Assembly (NCBI GenBank): GCA_900546345.1
Contig: URCI01000031.1
Coordinates: 1 to 33,850 of the forward strand
Length of the DNA: 33,850 bases
Direction of reading: 5' to 3'
Source: an uncultured Prevotella sp.
GTDB lineage: Bacteria; Bacteroidota; Bacteroidia; Bacteroidales; Bacteroidaceae
This document shows positions 1 to 8,175 of this stretch, piece after piece. The position numbers were made by a program, and so were the translations under genes. Numbering within the stretch: the first letter of the stretch is position 1; every line of letters starts with the position of its first letter. The notes beneath the pieces were generated by a model that saw nothing but the letters and a program-made list of their open reading frames with translations, was not told where the DNA came from and made no database searches.

Positions 1-348
1 GCCCCTGTGGCGGAATCTCTTGTACTGTTTGTCCGTCTTGATTTGTCCGAATACTACCTCTGGTTCTACTGGCCGCTTGCTCCTGTGGAAGAGACCTCGC
101 TCTGAGGTAAGCTTTTCAAATGCCTTTTTCTTGTACCTCTTCCACTGGTGGTTGACATTGATTGTCCTGTTGCCTTTTCCCTTAAAGCATTGGCCGCGTA
201 ATGGACATCCCTCGCACCGCTGCACCCTGTAGGTGTCAATCCATAAGGAGTAGCTGTTGCGGAAGCCCATCGTGTCCAGCTTGTCTTCATATTCCTTCAG
301 CTTCTCCTAATGCTTCTGCAGCTTGTTCACGGTCTTTTTGTTCGCAAA
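1..348 (-). pseudogene. IS1182-type transposase, C-terminal remnant
   Basis: Read leftward, an open frame gives the cysteine-rich C-terminal part typical of IS1182-family DDE transposases (DDE_Tnp_1_6): MGFRNSYSLW, then RCEGCPLRGQCFKGKGNRTI, NVNHQWKRYKKKAFEKLTSE, RGLFHRSKRPVEPEVVFGQI and KRFRHRG, running off the left edge. An in-frame TAG at 309-307 interrupts it, and the frame is joined at about 348 to a vsr fragment instead of the rest of the transposase. The catalytic N-terminal part is absent from the window, so I call it a dead remnant. Family assignment is from recalled motif order; whether an intact C-terminus lies further left cannot be seen. Confidence 0.8.
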
Positions 349-458
349 TATCTGTGGAAGCAAGGATTCAGATATCGGTTGAACAATCCAAGGTTACCAG
401 GCCATCCGGATATTGTGCTGCGCAAGTATTGCACGTGCGTGTTTGTCAATGGTTGCTT
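349..458 (+). pseudogene. Internal fragment of a second vsr gene
   Basis: These 110 bases align without gaps to 7395-7504 inside the intact vsr of this window. I count 18 mismatches (about 84% identity), with only one in the last 40 bases. Translation matches Vsr residues 29-65 with about two changes (H to Q, R to C), including the core RLPGHPDIVLRKY with the catalytic Asp. No start, no zinc-binding C-terminal part and no stop of its own are present, and both flanks are unrelated to vsr. Most differences are synonymous, so it looks like a piece of a diverged vsr allele that was under selection before it was broken, not a drifted copy of the resident gene. Confidence 0.85.
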
Positions 459-648
459 ATTGCGCTGGTTCCAATGTGACAATCTCGTCGGGAATGGCGG
501 TAGCGTCTATGGTGATGGTCGACTTGTCAAGGCGGTGCACCCCCTTGATGTCTTGCATGACTTCATCAATGGTCTCCTGAACATCATAGCCTCTCTTTCC
601 GTCACGATATACACAAATCCTATTATCCGACGTAACAACTTTCCATTC
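457..648 (-). other. Unrecognised open frame without start codon, next to vsr fragment
   Basis: A 63-codon leftward frame lies directly right of the vsr fragment and ends with TAA at its border. It includes SDNRICVYRDGKRGYDVQET and ITIDATAIPDEIVTLEPAQ, a composition that looks protein-like, but it has no ATG: the codon before its first residue is a stop. A TATATTTG box lies just upstream (657-650, minus) followed by an out-of-frame ATG, so a frameshift at the start of a former gene is possible. I do not recognise the family. Confidence 0.35.
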
Positions 649-744
649 TCAAATATAATATGCAGTTAAAAAATCGCAAATTTAATGGCATTGCCTGATA
701 GCAAGAGAATCATCCAAAACTATTTGCACTTTCTTCATAAAATA

Positions 745-776
745 TTTGTGGAATCAGAATATAATCATTAATTTTG
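745..776 (+). promoter_or_regulatory. Promoter of the AbiE-like pair
   Basis: TTTG at 745-748 and TAATTTTG at 769-776 with a 20-base spacer match the Bacteroidota -33/-7 consensus. Transcription would begin near 782, which rules out the upstream in-frame ATG at 746 and points to ATG 794 or 800 as the start. Confidence 0.75.
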
Positions 777-793
777 CACAAAATCATAGGTTA

Positions 794-1777
794 ATGATTA
801 TGAGCAACAACAATGATTACGTTAGAAATCTCACAGATTATATCACAGATATAACCGGTATTCAAACCGAAGTGTATCCGCTTGCCACTAAAGAGAAAGA
901 CAAGCTTCCTCTTCTTGTGACTGGCGTATATGACCTTCATGGAGGAATGATTATGGGCGTGCCCGTGGTGTTTGCCAGGGAAAAAGATGGTAATCACTTG
1001 ACACCGTCTCAGATTGGCAAGCATATGGACATTATTAAGCATTCTACAGGACACCATGCTGTTTATGTAACAGAAGATATGCTTTCTTACAATGCAAACA
1101 GACTGTCAAGTCATCATGTTAACTTCATCGTTCCTGGGAAGCAAATGTTCATGCCCTCTTTGTTGATTGACATCAAAAAGCCAGTAATATCTGGAACAGA
1201 CACTGTGGATATATATCCTTTCACCCAAATGCTGCTGCTCTTCCATCTTGAGGCAGAATGTTTGGATGGACTTACAGCCAAAGAAGTTAGCCAGAGGTTC
1301 AATGTCTCCTACGCCACAGCCAACCGTGCTGTAAGATGGCTTACGGAAAAAGAATTGGCGACAACCACAAAGGGCAAAGAAAAAAGATTGTCATTTATAC
1401 TTCATGGTCAAGCTCTTTGGCAGAATGCTCTCCCTCATCTTGTTTCCCCTGTCATGAAAACAATAAAGACGAACATCAAACCCAAAGGAGGGCTTGTCTG
1501 TGGTGTCAACGCCTTGTCTGAGTTCACCATGATCAATCCGTCGCAGGGTGGCTGCTATGCTATCAGCCGTGATGCTTATGATGATATCGGCAAGCATTCA
1601 TATGAAGAATATGGAGAGAACACCATTGAAATCTGGAAATATGCCCCTGAACTTTTGGCAAAGGACGGTGTTGTCGATAGGCTGTCACTCTACCTTTCTC
1701 TCAAGGACAGTAAAGATGAGCGTATACAAATAGAATTGGAACATTTAATTGATAACATGCAATGGTTAGAGGTATAG
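794..1777 (+). CDS. AbiEi-like winged-helix antitoxin/regulator
   Basis: A 327-residue soluble protein (325 if the ATG at 800 is used). Around residues 160-200 it has a clear helix-turn-helix with wing: LTAKEVSQRFNVSYATANRA, then RWLTEKEL and a basic stretch. The following gene overlaps its end and encodes an AbiEii-like nucleotidyltransferase, so by context it is the antitoxin partner of a type IV-like AbiE pair, where AbiEi proteins bind their own promoter and neutralise the transferase. The N-terminal 150 residues have no motif I can name. The start was chosen because the longer frame begins inside the promoter. The function is inferred from fold and context; a stand-alone transcriptional regulator is the alternative. 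Confidence 0.65.
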   Translation: MIMSNNNDYVRNLTDYITDITGIQTEVYPLATKEKDKLPLLVTGVYDLHGGMIMGVPVVFAREKDGNHLTPSQIGKHMDIIKHSTGHHAVYVTEDMLSYNANRLSSHHVNFIVPGKQMFMPSLLIDIKKPVISGTDTVDIYPFTQMLLLFHLEAECLDGLTAKEVSQRFNVSYATANRAVRWLTEKELATTTKGKEKRLSFILHGQALWQNALPHLVSPVMKTIKTNIKPKGGLVCGVNALSEFTMINPSQGGCYAISRDAYDDIGKHSYEEYGENTIEIWKYAPELLAKDGVVDRLSLYLSLKDSKDERIQIELEHLIDNMQWLEV

Positions 1778-2130
1778 AAAAGTTCAAGGATTTCTTCAAG
1801 GATTTCGCAGACAATTACATCATCATTGGCGGCACTGCTTGTGAAATACACGAGGAAGCCTTCGCACAAACACCGAGGGCGACGAAGGACATTGATATCA
1901 TACTTGTTGTCGAGGCACTGACAGACAGCTTTGTCTACAGATTCTGGGAGTTTGTCAAGAATGGCAGATACCAGCAACGGCATAAGGGTACGGTAGAAGG
2001 AGAACAGCCGCGACACGAGTATTACAGGTTCATGAGGCCGGAGAACCTGTCCTTCCCCTATCAGGTAGAGCTTTTCTCCCGTAAGCTTGACCTTCTGAAT
2101 TTCCCTAAGGATGCTCATTTATTATCTTGA
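1762..2130 (+). pseudogene. AbiEii-like nucleotidyltransferase toxin, truncated
   Basis: 122 codons overlapping the antitoxin gene by 16 bases. The product has the nucleotidyltransferase signature: IIIGGTACEI (about residues 20-29) followed by TPRATKDIDIILVVE (about 37-51), where the GG and D-I-D residues would bind nucleotide and metal. It continues as a normal family member up to VELFSRKLDLLNFPKDAH and then stops after three more residues. Family members I recall run to about 230-290 residues with a helical C-terminal half that follows this point; that half is missing and I found no trace of it in the 700 bases downstream. The toxin is therefore probably inactive, though the antitoxin is intact. 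Confidence 0.7.
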
Positions 2131-2802
2131 GGTGTATTACTCATCTTTTTAAAACATTGAGGATGAAGAACAAGTCAAGCCACGGGCTTGCCCTGGTACA
2201 CAAGATAAAAAAATTGTTTCTCAAATATTTAGTGGTTAGTTCATTTTTTGCTAACTATGAACCCAAATAAAAAAAGATCTTTAAATTCGGCTTAAAAAAC
2301 TGCTTTCGGGTGGTTCAGTCAAGTCTTGCAGGTTTAGGAAGTGGTTTCTATAGGGTCTGTAGATGGTCTAAAAAGCGGTACAGATACGGTACAGAAAGAT
2401 TTCCTTGAACTATAAGCAATTGAATATTAAGATATTAGCGAAAAAGGTGGCGGTTCCTACTTCACTACATTTATAGACACCGCATGTCAAACGCTTGCAG
2501 CAGGACGGTGGCCGTCCTTTCTTTGATGCTGGTCCATGACTGGAGTGAAGACTACGCAATCTCCGTTTTCTTTCCAGTCATCAACCGCATCTCCGTAAGT
2601 TTTGGCTTGCCGCTTCGCCCAACCGTTGCGAGGCACCACGAAAAAAGATCTTGCAGGTGCCTCACAATCCCAACCCGATGATGGAAACGTGACAAGGAAG
2701 AGGACGATGAGCAGTGGTGGCGACGCTGCCTCGCCCGCTCCGTAGCCATGATGCGACCGCGCGGAAAGAAGCGGCAGAGAGGGCGGTAAGATGGGTAATA
2801 TG
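2131..2802. other. 670-base gap without a convincing gene
   Basis: Between the truncated toxin and the peptidase. The left half (2131-2480) is AT-rich with many stops in all frames; a weak hairpin GTTAG/CTAAC with a T-rich loop sits near 2234-2255. The right half (2484-2789) is GC-richer and open in several frames, but none shows a recognisable domain, start signal or partner. A short run KRDKEEDDEQWWRRCLARSV (frame ending at 2789) looks protein-like but is preceded by a stop, so it may be the tail of a destroyed gene. Confidence 0.5.
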
Positions 2803-2833
2803 GGTAATACCGTGATAACTTTCCCGTATTACC
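2803..2833 (-). terminator. Possible hairpin downstream of the C1 peptidase
   Basis: GGTAATAC (2803-2810) and GTATTACC (2826-2833) form an 8-bp stem with a 15-base loop right after the peptidase stop. There is no long T tract, so intrinsic termination is uncertain. Confidence 0.35.
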
Positions 2834-2836
2834 GGT

Positions 2837-4036
2837 TCAGAACTTTACCGCCATTTTATCCAGCAGACTCTTGTCAAGCGCATGCTTGTTCAGGAAAATA
2901 TAGGTGGTGTACATCGCCACGAAACTCTTGCTGAGATACCAGATGCCATGGTAGTTGCCGTAGTCTCCCCACGAGTTCTTCACCATATAGTATTCCTTGC
3001 CGTTCTTGTCCTTCGCCGTCCCGAAGATCAGCATCACGTGGTCGTAGGTAGCCTCCCACGTATCGAAATATTTCTGTCTCAATGCCTGTGTCGGCGTCAC
3101 CTCCGGTGCATCTACACCGAGACTGTCGAGCTTGCTCTTCTGCTGCGCCTTCGGCAGTTTGGGCCACCGCTCCGCGTCGCTCCCCGCCAGTGAGTACGCT
3201 TTCTGTTTGTCCAGGGCCAGGCCGATGCCGCTCCGTGAGAAGTTGTCTCCACTCACATCTCCGCCCCATGCCACGCAGTAGCCATGGGCAAGCGCATTGT
3301 CGATGACCGCCATCATCCGGTTCAGCGGAATGTTGAAACTCGGACGCGGGCGCCATTTGTAAGGAGCCTCTATCACCATCCATTCATCGAAAGGATGATG
3401 GGTGTAACTGGTCACGCTGACATAGTCGTCCCAGTTGAGCCCGAGACTCGCTGCAAACGTCTGCGGGGTAAAGCGCTTGCCCCCATAGCTAAACTTCTTC
3501 TGATAAGTGCCGAGATAAGCATCCAGGATTCCTGTCATGCCCTGGCGCCACTGCGTCGTGATGGAAGTCTGCTTGCTGTCAGCATAGTTGTTGACATACG
3601 CTTCCAAGGCAGGGAAGAACTCGTTGAAGTTGACGAGGCTGTCGCCCACCATCGCCCCGGGTCTTGTCATTGCCTCTTCCGGCACGATACCGAAGCGCTT
3701 GATGACACTCACCACGTCGTCGCAGGAGCCGCCCTCCGAGAACCGGCTGCTCCCATGCATGCGGATATGGTAGTCGGCACAGTCGAGATAATCCTGATAC
3801 GCCACGTACATCTCGGCGAGGTCCACCGTCTTGCCGGTCTTGCGCAGAATCTCACTCTCCAAGAAACCGCAGGTGGCATAGTCCCAGCACGTCCCACTTC
3901 TGTTCTGATCCTTCACCGACGTTATCGCGTTGGCTTTGATGGTTGTGAATACCGGTGCTTTGTGCTGGGCAAAGCCCGTCAGTACTGTCGTTGCAAAAGC
4001 GACTGACAATAGCATTTCTTTCAAAAATCTCTTCAT
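2837..4036 (-). CDS. Secreted C1 family (bleomycin hydrolase-like) cysteine peptidase
   Basis: A 399-residue papain-fold peptidase of the PepC/bleomycin hydrolase type (C1B). Residue numbers here count from the TTG three codons upstream: the catalytic Gln47 and Cys53 lie in VKDQNRSGTCWDYAT, His336 in YDHVMLIFG and Asn357 in VKNSWGDYGNYHG, so the full Q-C-H-N set is present. An N-terminal hydrophobic stretch ending TGFAQ is a signal peptide, so it acts in the periplasm or outside, probably trimming peptides, unlike cytoplasmic PepC. I chose ATG 4036 over the upstream TTG at 4045. It starts 19 bases after the helicase gene on the same strand, so it may be read from that transcript. Confidence 0.9.
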   Translation of the reverse strand: MKRFLKEMLLSVAFATTVLTGFAQHKAPVFTTIKANAITSVKDQNRSGTCWDYATCGFLESEILRKTGKTVDLAEMYVAYQDYLDCADYHIRMHGSSRFSEGGSCDDVVSVIKRFGIVPEEAMTRPGAMVGDSLVNFNEFFPALEAYVNNYADSKQTSITTQWRQGMTGILDAYLGTYQKKFSYGGKRFTPQTFAASLGLNWDDYVSVTSYTHHPFDEWMVIEAPYKWRPRPSFNIPLNRMMAVIDNALAHGYCVAWGGDVSGDNFSRSGIGLALDKQKAYSLAGSDAERWPKLPKAQQKSKLDSLGVDAPEVTPTQALRQKYFDTWEATYDHVMLIFGTAKDKNGKEYYMVKNSWGDYGNYHGIWYLSKSFVAMYTTYIFLNKHALDKSLLDKMAVKF

Positions 4037-4055
4037 GTTTATCAATCTTATGGTC

Positions 4056-7000
4056 TTATCCCACCCTCAATTTTTCAGCCTTCTCAAGGATCTTTCCTGG
4101 TATTTCATTCTCCATTCGCCATGTGATTGTCATCGGACGGTCACCACGGGATGATAAATATTTGACGGGTCCAAGACAATAATAGGACTCTGTCAAGCCA
4201 TAAGCATCCTTCTTTTGTTCTCTGACGAAAAGCAAAAACTGTTGATGTGTCTGCGCTTGTTCCACATACCGTCTGCCGGCATTGTCGTGGCTGGCAGTAT
4301 TCTGACTCTGCCATTGGAAAAGGGTTTCACTGATCGCATAATCTTCATACTGTGTACTCGGCGAAAAATCCCTATCACTCTTATTGAGGGTGACCCATAA
4401 CAGTTCTGTGTTTTCGTCCACCTTATAGATACCACTCTGTGCGCTGAGGCTCTTCTCGGCTGTGACACGTCCGAAGAGAATAAGTTGTTCCTCCCGGGAA
4501 TAGCAGCCATAGAGTTCGAGGGGTACATCATTGGGCAGACTGCCAATAAGCCGCGTCGCTAAGTCGACATGCTCCTTGAGCCAGGACATTATTTCCTTTA
4601 CCTCTTCTACAAACAGCGGATGGGCGGCGAAGGTGCGGAATCCCTCGTCGATCGTTGAGAATCCCATTTTCCCGATGGGTGCATTGTACAACGCATAGTA
4701 GAACATCAACGCCCATTTTGCCGCTTTACCCACATGATCATACTCGAAATTATTTGCTATGAGCCGCTGAATGAAGTTGATATAGCCTATGGAGTTGACA
4801 TGCAAGAGTTTACTGAGGTTACGCTCGTAAGCGCTTGTATACTTGTCTTCTTCGTAATGTACCTGGTTGGCCAGTTTCATAAAGAGCGACCAGCACTTAT
4901 TGTTCTTATAGATCTGTCGGATGTCAAGGTCAAACTGCTCCAGAAAATGGCTGAGCGTCAGTTCCCGTCCTGTGTTTGTCTGGAACAATTGCATCTCATT
5001 GACGATACGGCGCTGATTGAAAATGGCTGAACGGATATTGTCAAGGATATATCTTTGGGCAATCTTATCCATCGTGATAGCGCACCCACGTGGAAGCATT
5101 GGAAATCCTTCTTTTATTTGAGAAGCTAAGGACTTGTCGGAGGGACTGAGCAACGGACGGAGACGGCTCTCAAAGCTATAGTTGTGGTGAGCTTGCAGCA
5201 CGAAGTCGAGGACCGTAAGACAATCCTTGTCCGGTGCCAAACGAAGACCACGACCGAGCTGTTGAAGGAAAATCGTAAGGCTCTTGGTTGGACGGAGGAA
5301 GAGGACCGTGTCAATCTCAGGAAAATCAACACCCTCATTGAGAATATCTACCACACAGAGATAGTTTATTTTCCCCGTCTCAAAACGCTCCAACACCCTG
5401 CGGCGGCGCTCTTCGGAATCTTGTCCCGTGAGGGTGTCGGCGCGATAGCCTGCCTCCCGAAGTCCTTCGGCTGTTGTTCGCGCATGCTCAATGTTGACAC
5501 AGAAGCAGAGCGCCCGACAGTTCATCTCGTCAGCGAGGTATTTAGGAATCGTGGCGGTGATGAGATTGAGGCGGTTGCGCGTATTGAGTTTTGCCGCAAG
5601 CTCTGTCTCGTCGTAACCAGCAGCCGTCCATCTCACATTCAATAGGTTAGCCGTGTCGTCGCCTATACAGAAATACTGGAACGGGCACAGCAACATGCGG
5701 TTGATGGCTTCCGGCAGACGGATCTCCGCGGCTATCCGGTTGTCAAAATCAGACAGCAGACTCTGTCCGTCGGCACGCTCCGGCGTAGCTGTCAGTCCGA
5801 GGAGAACAGAAGGATTGAATTGCTGAAAGAGAATGCGATAACTGTTTGCCGTGCTATGATGAGCCTCATCGACAATGATATAGTCGTAAAAATCATGCCT
5901 CATCCTCCTGAACAGCTCCCTATTGCTGTTGAACGTCTGGATAGAGATAAAGAGATGATTCAGGTTGCCCGTCGCTGACGGCTGATATTCTCCCACCCAT
6001 AATTCTCCGAAAGTAGGATCATTGAGCACGGAACGGAATGTTCGGATACTCTGTTCGAGGATCTCTTTGCGGTGGACGATAAACAAAAGGTTATGGTGAC
6101 CGGGATGAGCATCATGGAACCGCTTGTAGTCGAAGGCGGCGATGACCGTCTTTCCTGTTCCGGTGGCTGCCACGACGAGGTTGCGGAAGCTGTTATGGAC
6201 CTCACGGGCAACAGAAAGTTTGTCGAGAATCTCTTTCTGTTCCGGACGAATCATATATCTTGCCAACACAGTGGGGTGCTCACTGTCGTTCTTATGCTGT
6301 TCGGCATAAATGGCACGTCGGAAGCGCTCCTCGTCATAGGGTTCAAAGTCATGACGGTTCCAATAGGTATCAAACGTTGCCAAGGCGGCTTTGATGATCT
6401 GTGGGTTCTCCTGTGACGTCACACGAATATTCCATTCCAGTCCTGTCATCGCCGACTTCGTCAGATTGGAGGAACCAATATAAGCGGTATGGAGACCACT
6501 ATTGCGGAGAAAGATGTACGACTTGGCGTGGAGCCTGTCGAGCGTTGTGTCGTATGTGACCCGAATGTTTACCTTCTCCGGACTGAGCTCCTTAAGAAAT
6601 TGCAGGGCTTTGGGCTCCGACGCCGCCATGTAAGAAGTCGTGATAATATGCATACGTGCATTGGGGCGCTCCAAAAAATGACTGAGAGCATCTTTGACGA
6701 TTCTCACGCCCGAAAACTTGATGAAAGCAACAATCCAATAGATCTCGTCGGCCGACTGAATGTCGAGATTGATCTCACTCTGCAGAGATAGGTCGTGATT
6801 ACTGCCTGTAAAAAGGTTACTGACGGTGAACCCCGATTTCGGGCGGAGTAAGTTATAAGCCTTGATCTGTTGCTCATTCTTACCCGCCCTGGAAATAATC
6901 CCGCTGAGCAAGTAATTTTGTACGACCAACAAGTCATCAGCAGTATCACACGACCACTCGTCTTCTATGAAATGCAGGATCTTGTTGATAAAAGCAATTC

Positions 7001-7202
7001 GCTCTTCAAGACTTTCAAAGAGTTTGTCGTCAGTCAGTAATCGCGAAAGTATTTTAGAAATATAATTTGTCAGCAAGCGTGGAACCTCTGCACTGTCGAT
7101 GCTCAGCATATTGACGGCATATTGACTCTTATTGAGGGCGTCTAATTTTCTCTTTAGCGCCTCATAGATAAGACTTTCGTATATTCCAGTAGACAATTCC
7201 AT
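4056..7202 (-). CDS. PLD-nuclease / SF2 helicase / DUF3427 protein
   Basis: A 1,048-residue cytoplasmic protein. A phospholipase D-like domain (about residues 130-280) carries HAKSY (225-229) and GSSN (243-246), the H-x-K and Ser/Asn parts of an HKD site. An SF2 helicase core (about 315-680) has Walker A ATGTGKT (346-352), DEAH (445-448), TATP (471-474) and QQLGRGLR (647-654). The C-terminal 200 residues, from VPLELYGCYSREEQLILFG, fit DUF3427. All key motifs are intact. This architecture occurs in many bacteria, often near restriction-like genes; it should translocate on DNA and possibly cut it. Here it is divergent from vsr across a 108-base shared promoter region and lies among mobile and AbiE remnants, so a defence role is a reasonable inference, not a demonstrated one. 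Confidence 0.85.
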   Translation of the reverse strand: MELSTGIYESLIYEALKRKLDALNKSQYAVNMLSIDSAEVPRLLTNYISKILSRLLTDDKLFESLEERIAFINKILHFIEDEWSCDTADDLLVVQNYLLSGIISRAGKNEQQIKAYNLLRPKSGFTVSNLFTGSNHDLSLQSEINLDIQSADEIYWIVAFIKFSGVRIVKDALSHFLERPNARMHIITTSYMAASEPKALQFLKELSPEKVNIRVTYDTTLDRLHAKSYIFLRNSGLHTAYIGSSNLTKSAMTGLEWNIRVTSQENPQIIKAALATFDTYWNRHDFEPYDEERFRRAIYAEQHKNDSEHPTVLARYMIRPEQKEILDKLSVAREVHNSFRNLVVAATGTGKTVIAAFDYKRFHDAHPGHHNLLFIVHRKEILEQSIRTFRSVLNDPTFGELWVGEYQPSATGNLNHLFISIQTFNSNRELFRRMRHDFYDYIIVDEAHHSTANSYRILFQQFNPSVLLGLTATPERADGQSLLSDFDNRIAAEIRLPEAINRMLLCPFQYFCIGDDTANLLNVRWTAAGYDETELAAKLNTRNRLNLITATIPKYLADEMNCRALCFCVNIEHARTTAEGLREAGYRADTLTGQDSEERRRRVLERFETGKINYLCVVDILNEGVDFPEIDTVLFLRPTKSLTIFLQQLGRGLRLAPDKDCLTVLDFVLQAHHNYSFESRLRPLLSPSDKSLASQIKEGFPMLPRGCAITMDKIAQRYILDNIRSAIFNQRRIVNEMQLFQTNTGRELTLSHFLEQFDLDIRQIYKNNKCWSLFMKLANQVHYEEDKYTSAYERNLSKLLHVNSIGYINFIQRLIANNFEYDHVGKAAKWALMFYYALYNAPIGKMGFSTIDEGFRTFAAHPLFVEEVKEIMSWLKEHVDLATRLIGSLPNDVPLELYGCYSREEQLILFGRVTAEKSLSAQSGIYKVDENTELLWVTLNKSDRDFSPSTQYEDYAISETLFQWQSQNTASHDNAGRRYVEQAQTHQQFLLFVREQKKDAYGLTESYYCLGPVKYLSSRGDRPMTITWRMENEIPGKILEKAEKLRVG

Positions 7203-7237
7203 ACTTTGTTGACATTAATATTATTTCTGTTTACTTG

Positions 7238-7245
7238 CAAAGTTA
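7238..7245 (-). promoter_or_regulatory. -7 box for the helicase gene
   Basis: On the minus strand TAACTTTG (7245 to 7238) matches TAnnTTTG, 36 bases before the ATG at 7202. A TTTG lies further upstream (7272-7269) at a slightly long spacing. Confidence 0.6.
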
Positions 7246-7298
7246 CAAAAAGATATCTTTTTCCTGGGCAAAATGTGGGTGAAAATAATATTATTTTG

Positions 7299-7306
7299 TA
7301 TTTTTG
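7299..7306 (+). promoter_or_regulatory. -7 box for vsr
   Basis: TATTTTTG at 7299-7306 matches the -7 consensus but sits only 5 bases before the ATG chosen for vsr (7311), implying a nearly leaderless mRNA. No clear -33 box is seen. Confidence 0.5.
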
Positions 7307-7310
7307 CTGT

Positions 7311-7808
7311 ATGAAACTCACTGCACAGCAACGACATAAGAATATGGCTGCTATTCGCTCGAAGAATACGAAGCCGGAGATTCTTGTGCGTCATTATTTG
7401 TGGAAGCATGGTTTTCGTTATAGGCTGAATAATCCGCGTCTTCCTGGCCATCCCGACATTGTGCTGCGCAAGTATCGCACGTGCGTGTTTGTCAATGGTT
7501 GCTTTTGGCATGGACATAATGGCTGCAAGTACTTCCGGATGCCCAAGACGAATACGGACTTTTGGGAGAAGAAGATCAGGCGTAACAAAGAGCGGGACAA
7601 GGAAGAGCAACGGCAATTGGCAAAGATGGGATGGCACTGTATCACAGTGTGGGAGTGCGAGCTGAAGCCAGACAAGAGAAAGAAAACATTGGCTTCTCTT
7701 GCCTTTACGTTGAACCATATCTATCTACAGGACCGCTCTGTTGCTTATCCAAAGATTGAAGAAGAAAGCGAGCTGGAGCAGGCAGCTGAACCGGAGCCTA
7801 ACTCGTAG
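7311..7808 (+). CDS. vsr: Very short patch repair endonuclease
   Basis: A 165-residue Vsr homologue (E. coli Vsr has 156). Vsr nicks next to T in T:G mismatches left by deamination of 5-methylcytosine. The catalytic Asp49 is in LPGHPDIVLRKY, the zinc-site region is NGCFWHGHNGC (Cys64, His67, His69, Cys72), and the downstream FWEKKIRRNKERD and ITVWECELK blocks match the family. The start at MKLTAQQRHKNM was preferred; the frame is open 35 codons further upstream but that stretch overlaps the divergent promoter region. The acidic tail after residue 145 is an extension. No cytosine methyltransferase, the usual partner, lies in the window; its neighbour is the divergent PLD-helicase. A fragment of a related gene sits at 349-458. 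Confidence 0.92.
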   Translation: MKLTAQQRHKNMAAIRSKNTKPEILVRHYLWKHGFRYRLNNPRLPGHPDIVLRKYRTCVFVNGCFWHGHNGCKYFRMPKTNTDFWEKKIRRNKERDKEEQRQLAKMGWHCITVWECELKPDKRKKTLASLAFTLNHIYLQDRSVAYPKIEEESELEQAAEPEPNS

Positions 7809-8081
7809 AGCCGTGTGCCGACGGCAGTTTAATGTGTTCAATCCGCCTTATTGATGAGGTAAGACCACTGATAAGATTAGGTGAGGCCTTCGTTGTCAAT
7901 GTTGTAATGCTAAAGAAAAAGACCTTTTGCAAGGCAGCGAATGATCATGCGCTACCTGGGAAAAGGCCTTTTGTTAGTTAGAGAATTAAAGGCTTCAAGA
8001 TGTGTGATGAAGGCGGAAAATTCTATGGGTGGTAGATAATTTCTATGCTGGTCTTCTTGTGGTTTATTACTTTCTTTTTTG
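7809..8081. other. Gene-free gap after vsr with an inverted repeat
   Basis: No ORF of interest. AAAAGACCTTTT (7917-7928) and AAAAGGCCTTTT (7961-7972) are inverted copies with 11 of 12 positions able to pair around a 32-base loop; the second arm is itself a perfect 12-bp palindrome and is followed by TTAG. It could act as a terminator for vsr or be a small repeat. Confidence 0.45.
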
Positions 8082-8089
8082 TAACTTTG
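8082..8089 (+). promoter_or_regulatory. -7 box upstream of the broken gene
   Basis: TAACTTTG at 8082-8089, about 87 bases before the ATG at 8176. The -33 region is T-rich without a clear TTTG. Confidence 0.5.
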
Positions 8090-8175
8090 TGGCAACATGT
8101 AATGCATATAGTATAATTGCAGAAGCGTGTAGCGTTTCCAATAATATAACTATGTAATTTAAGAAGACAAAGAAG

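Noticed and set aside
746..793. Upstream ATG extending the AbiEi-like protein by 16 residues
   Set aside because: It lies inside the -33/-7 promoter, upstream of the expected transcript start.
2484..2749. Short overlapping frames on both strands in the gap before the peptidase
   Set aside because: No domain, no promoter, and several competing frames; listed only as gap content.
3284..4006. 240-codon frame antisense to the C1 peptidase
   Set aside because: Mirror frame of a gene with intact catalytic residues; no family features or start signal.
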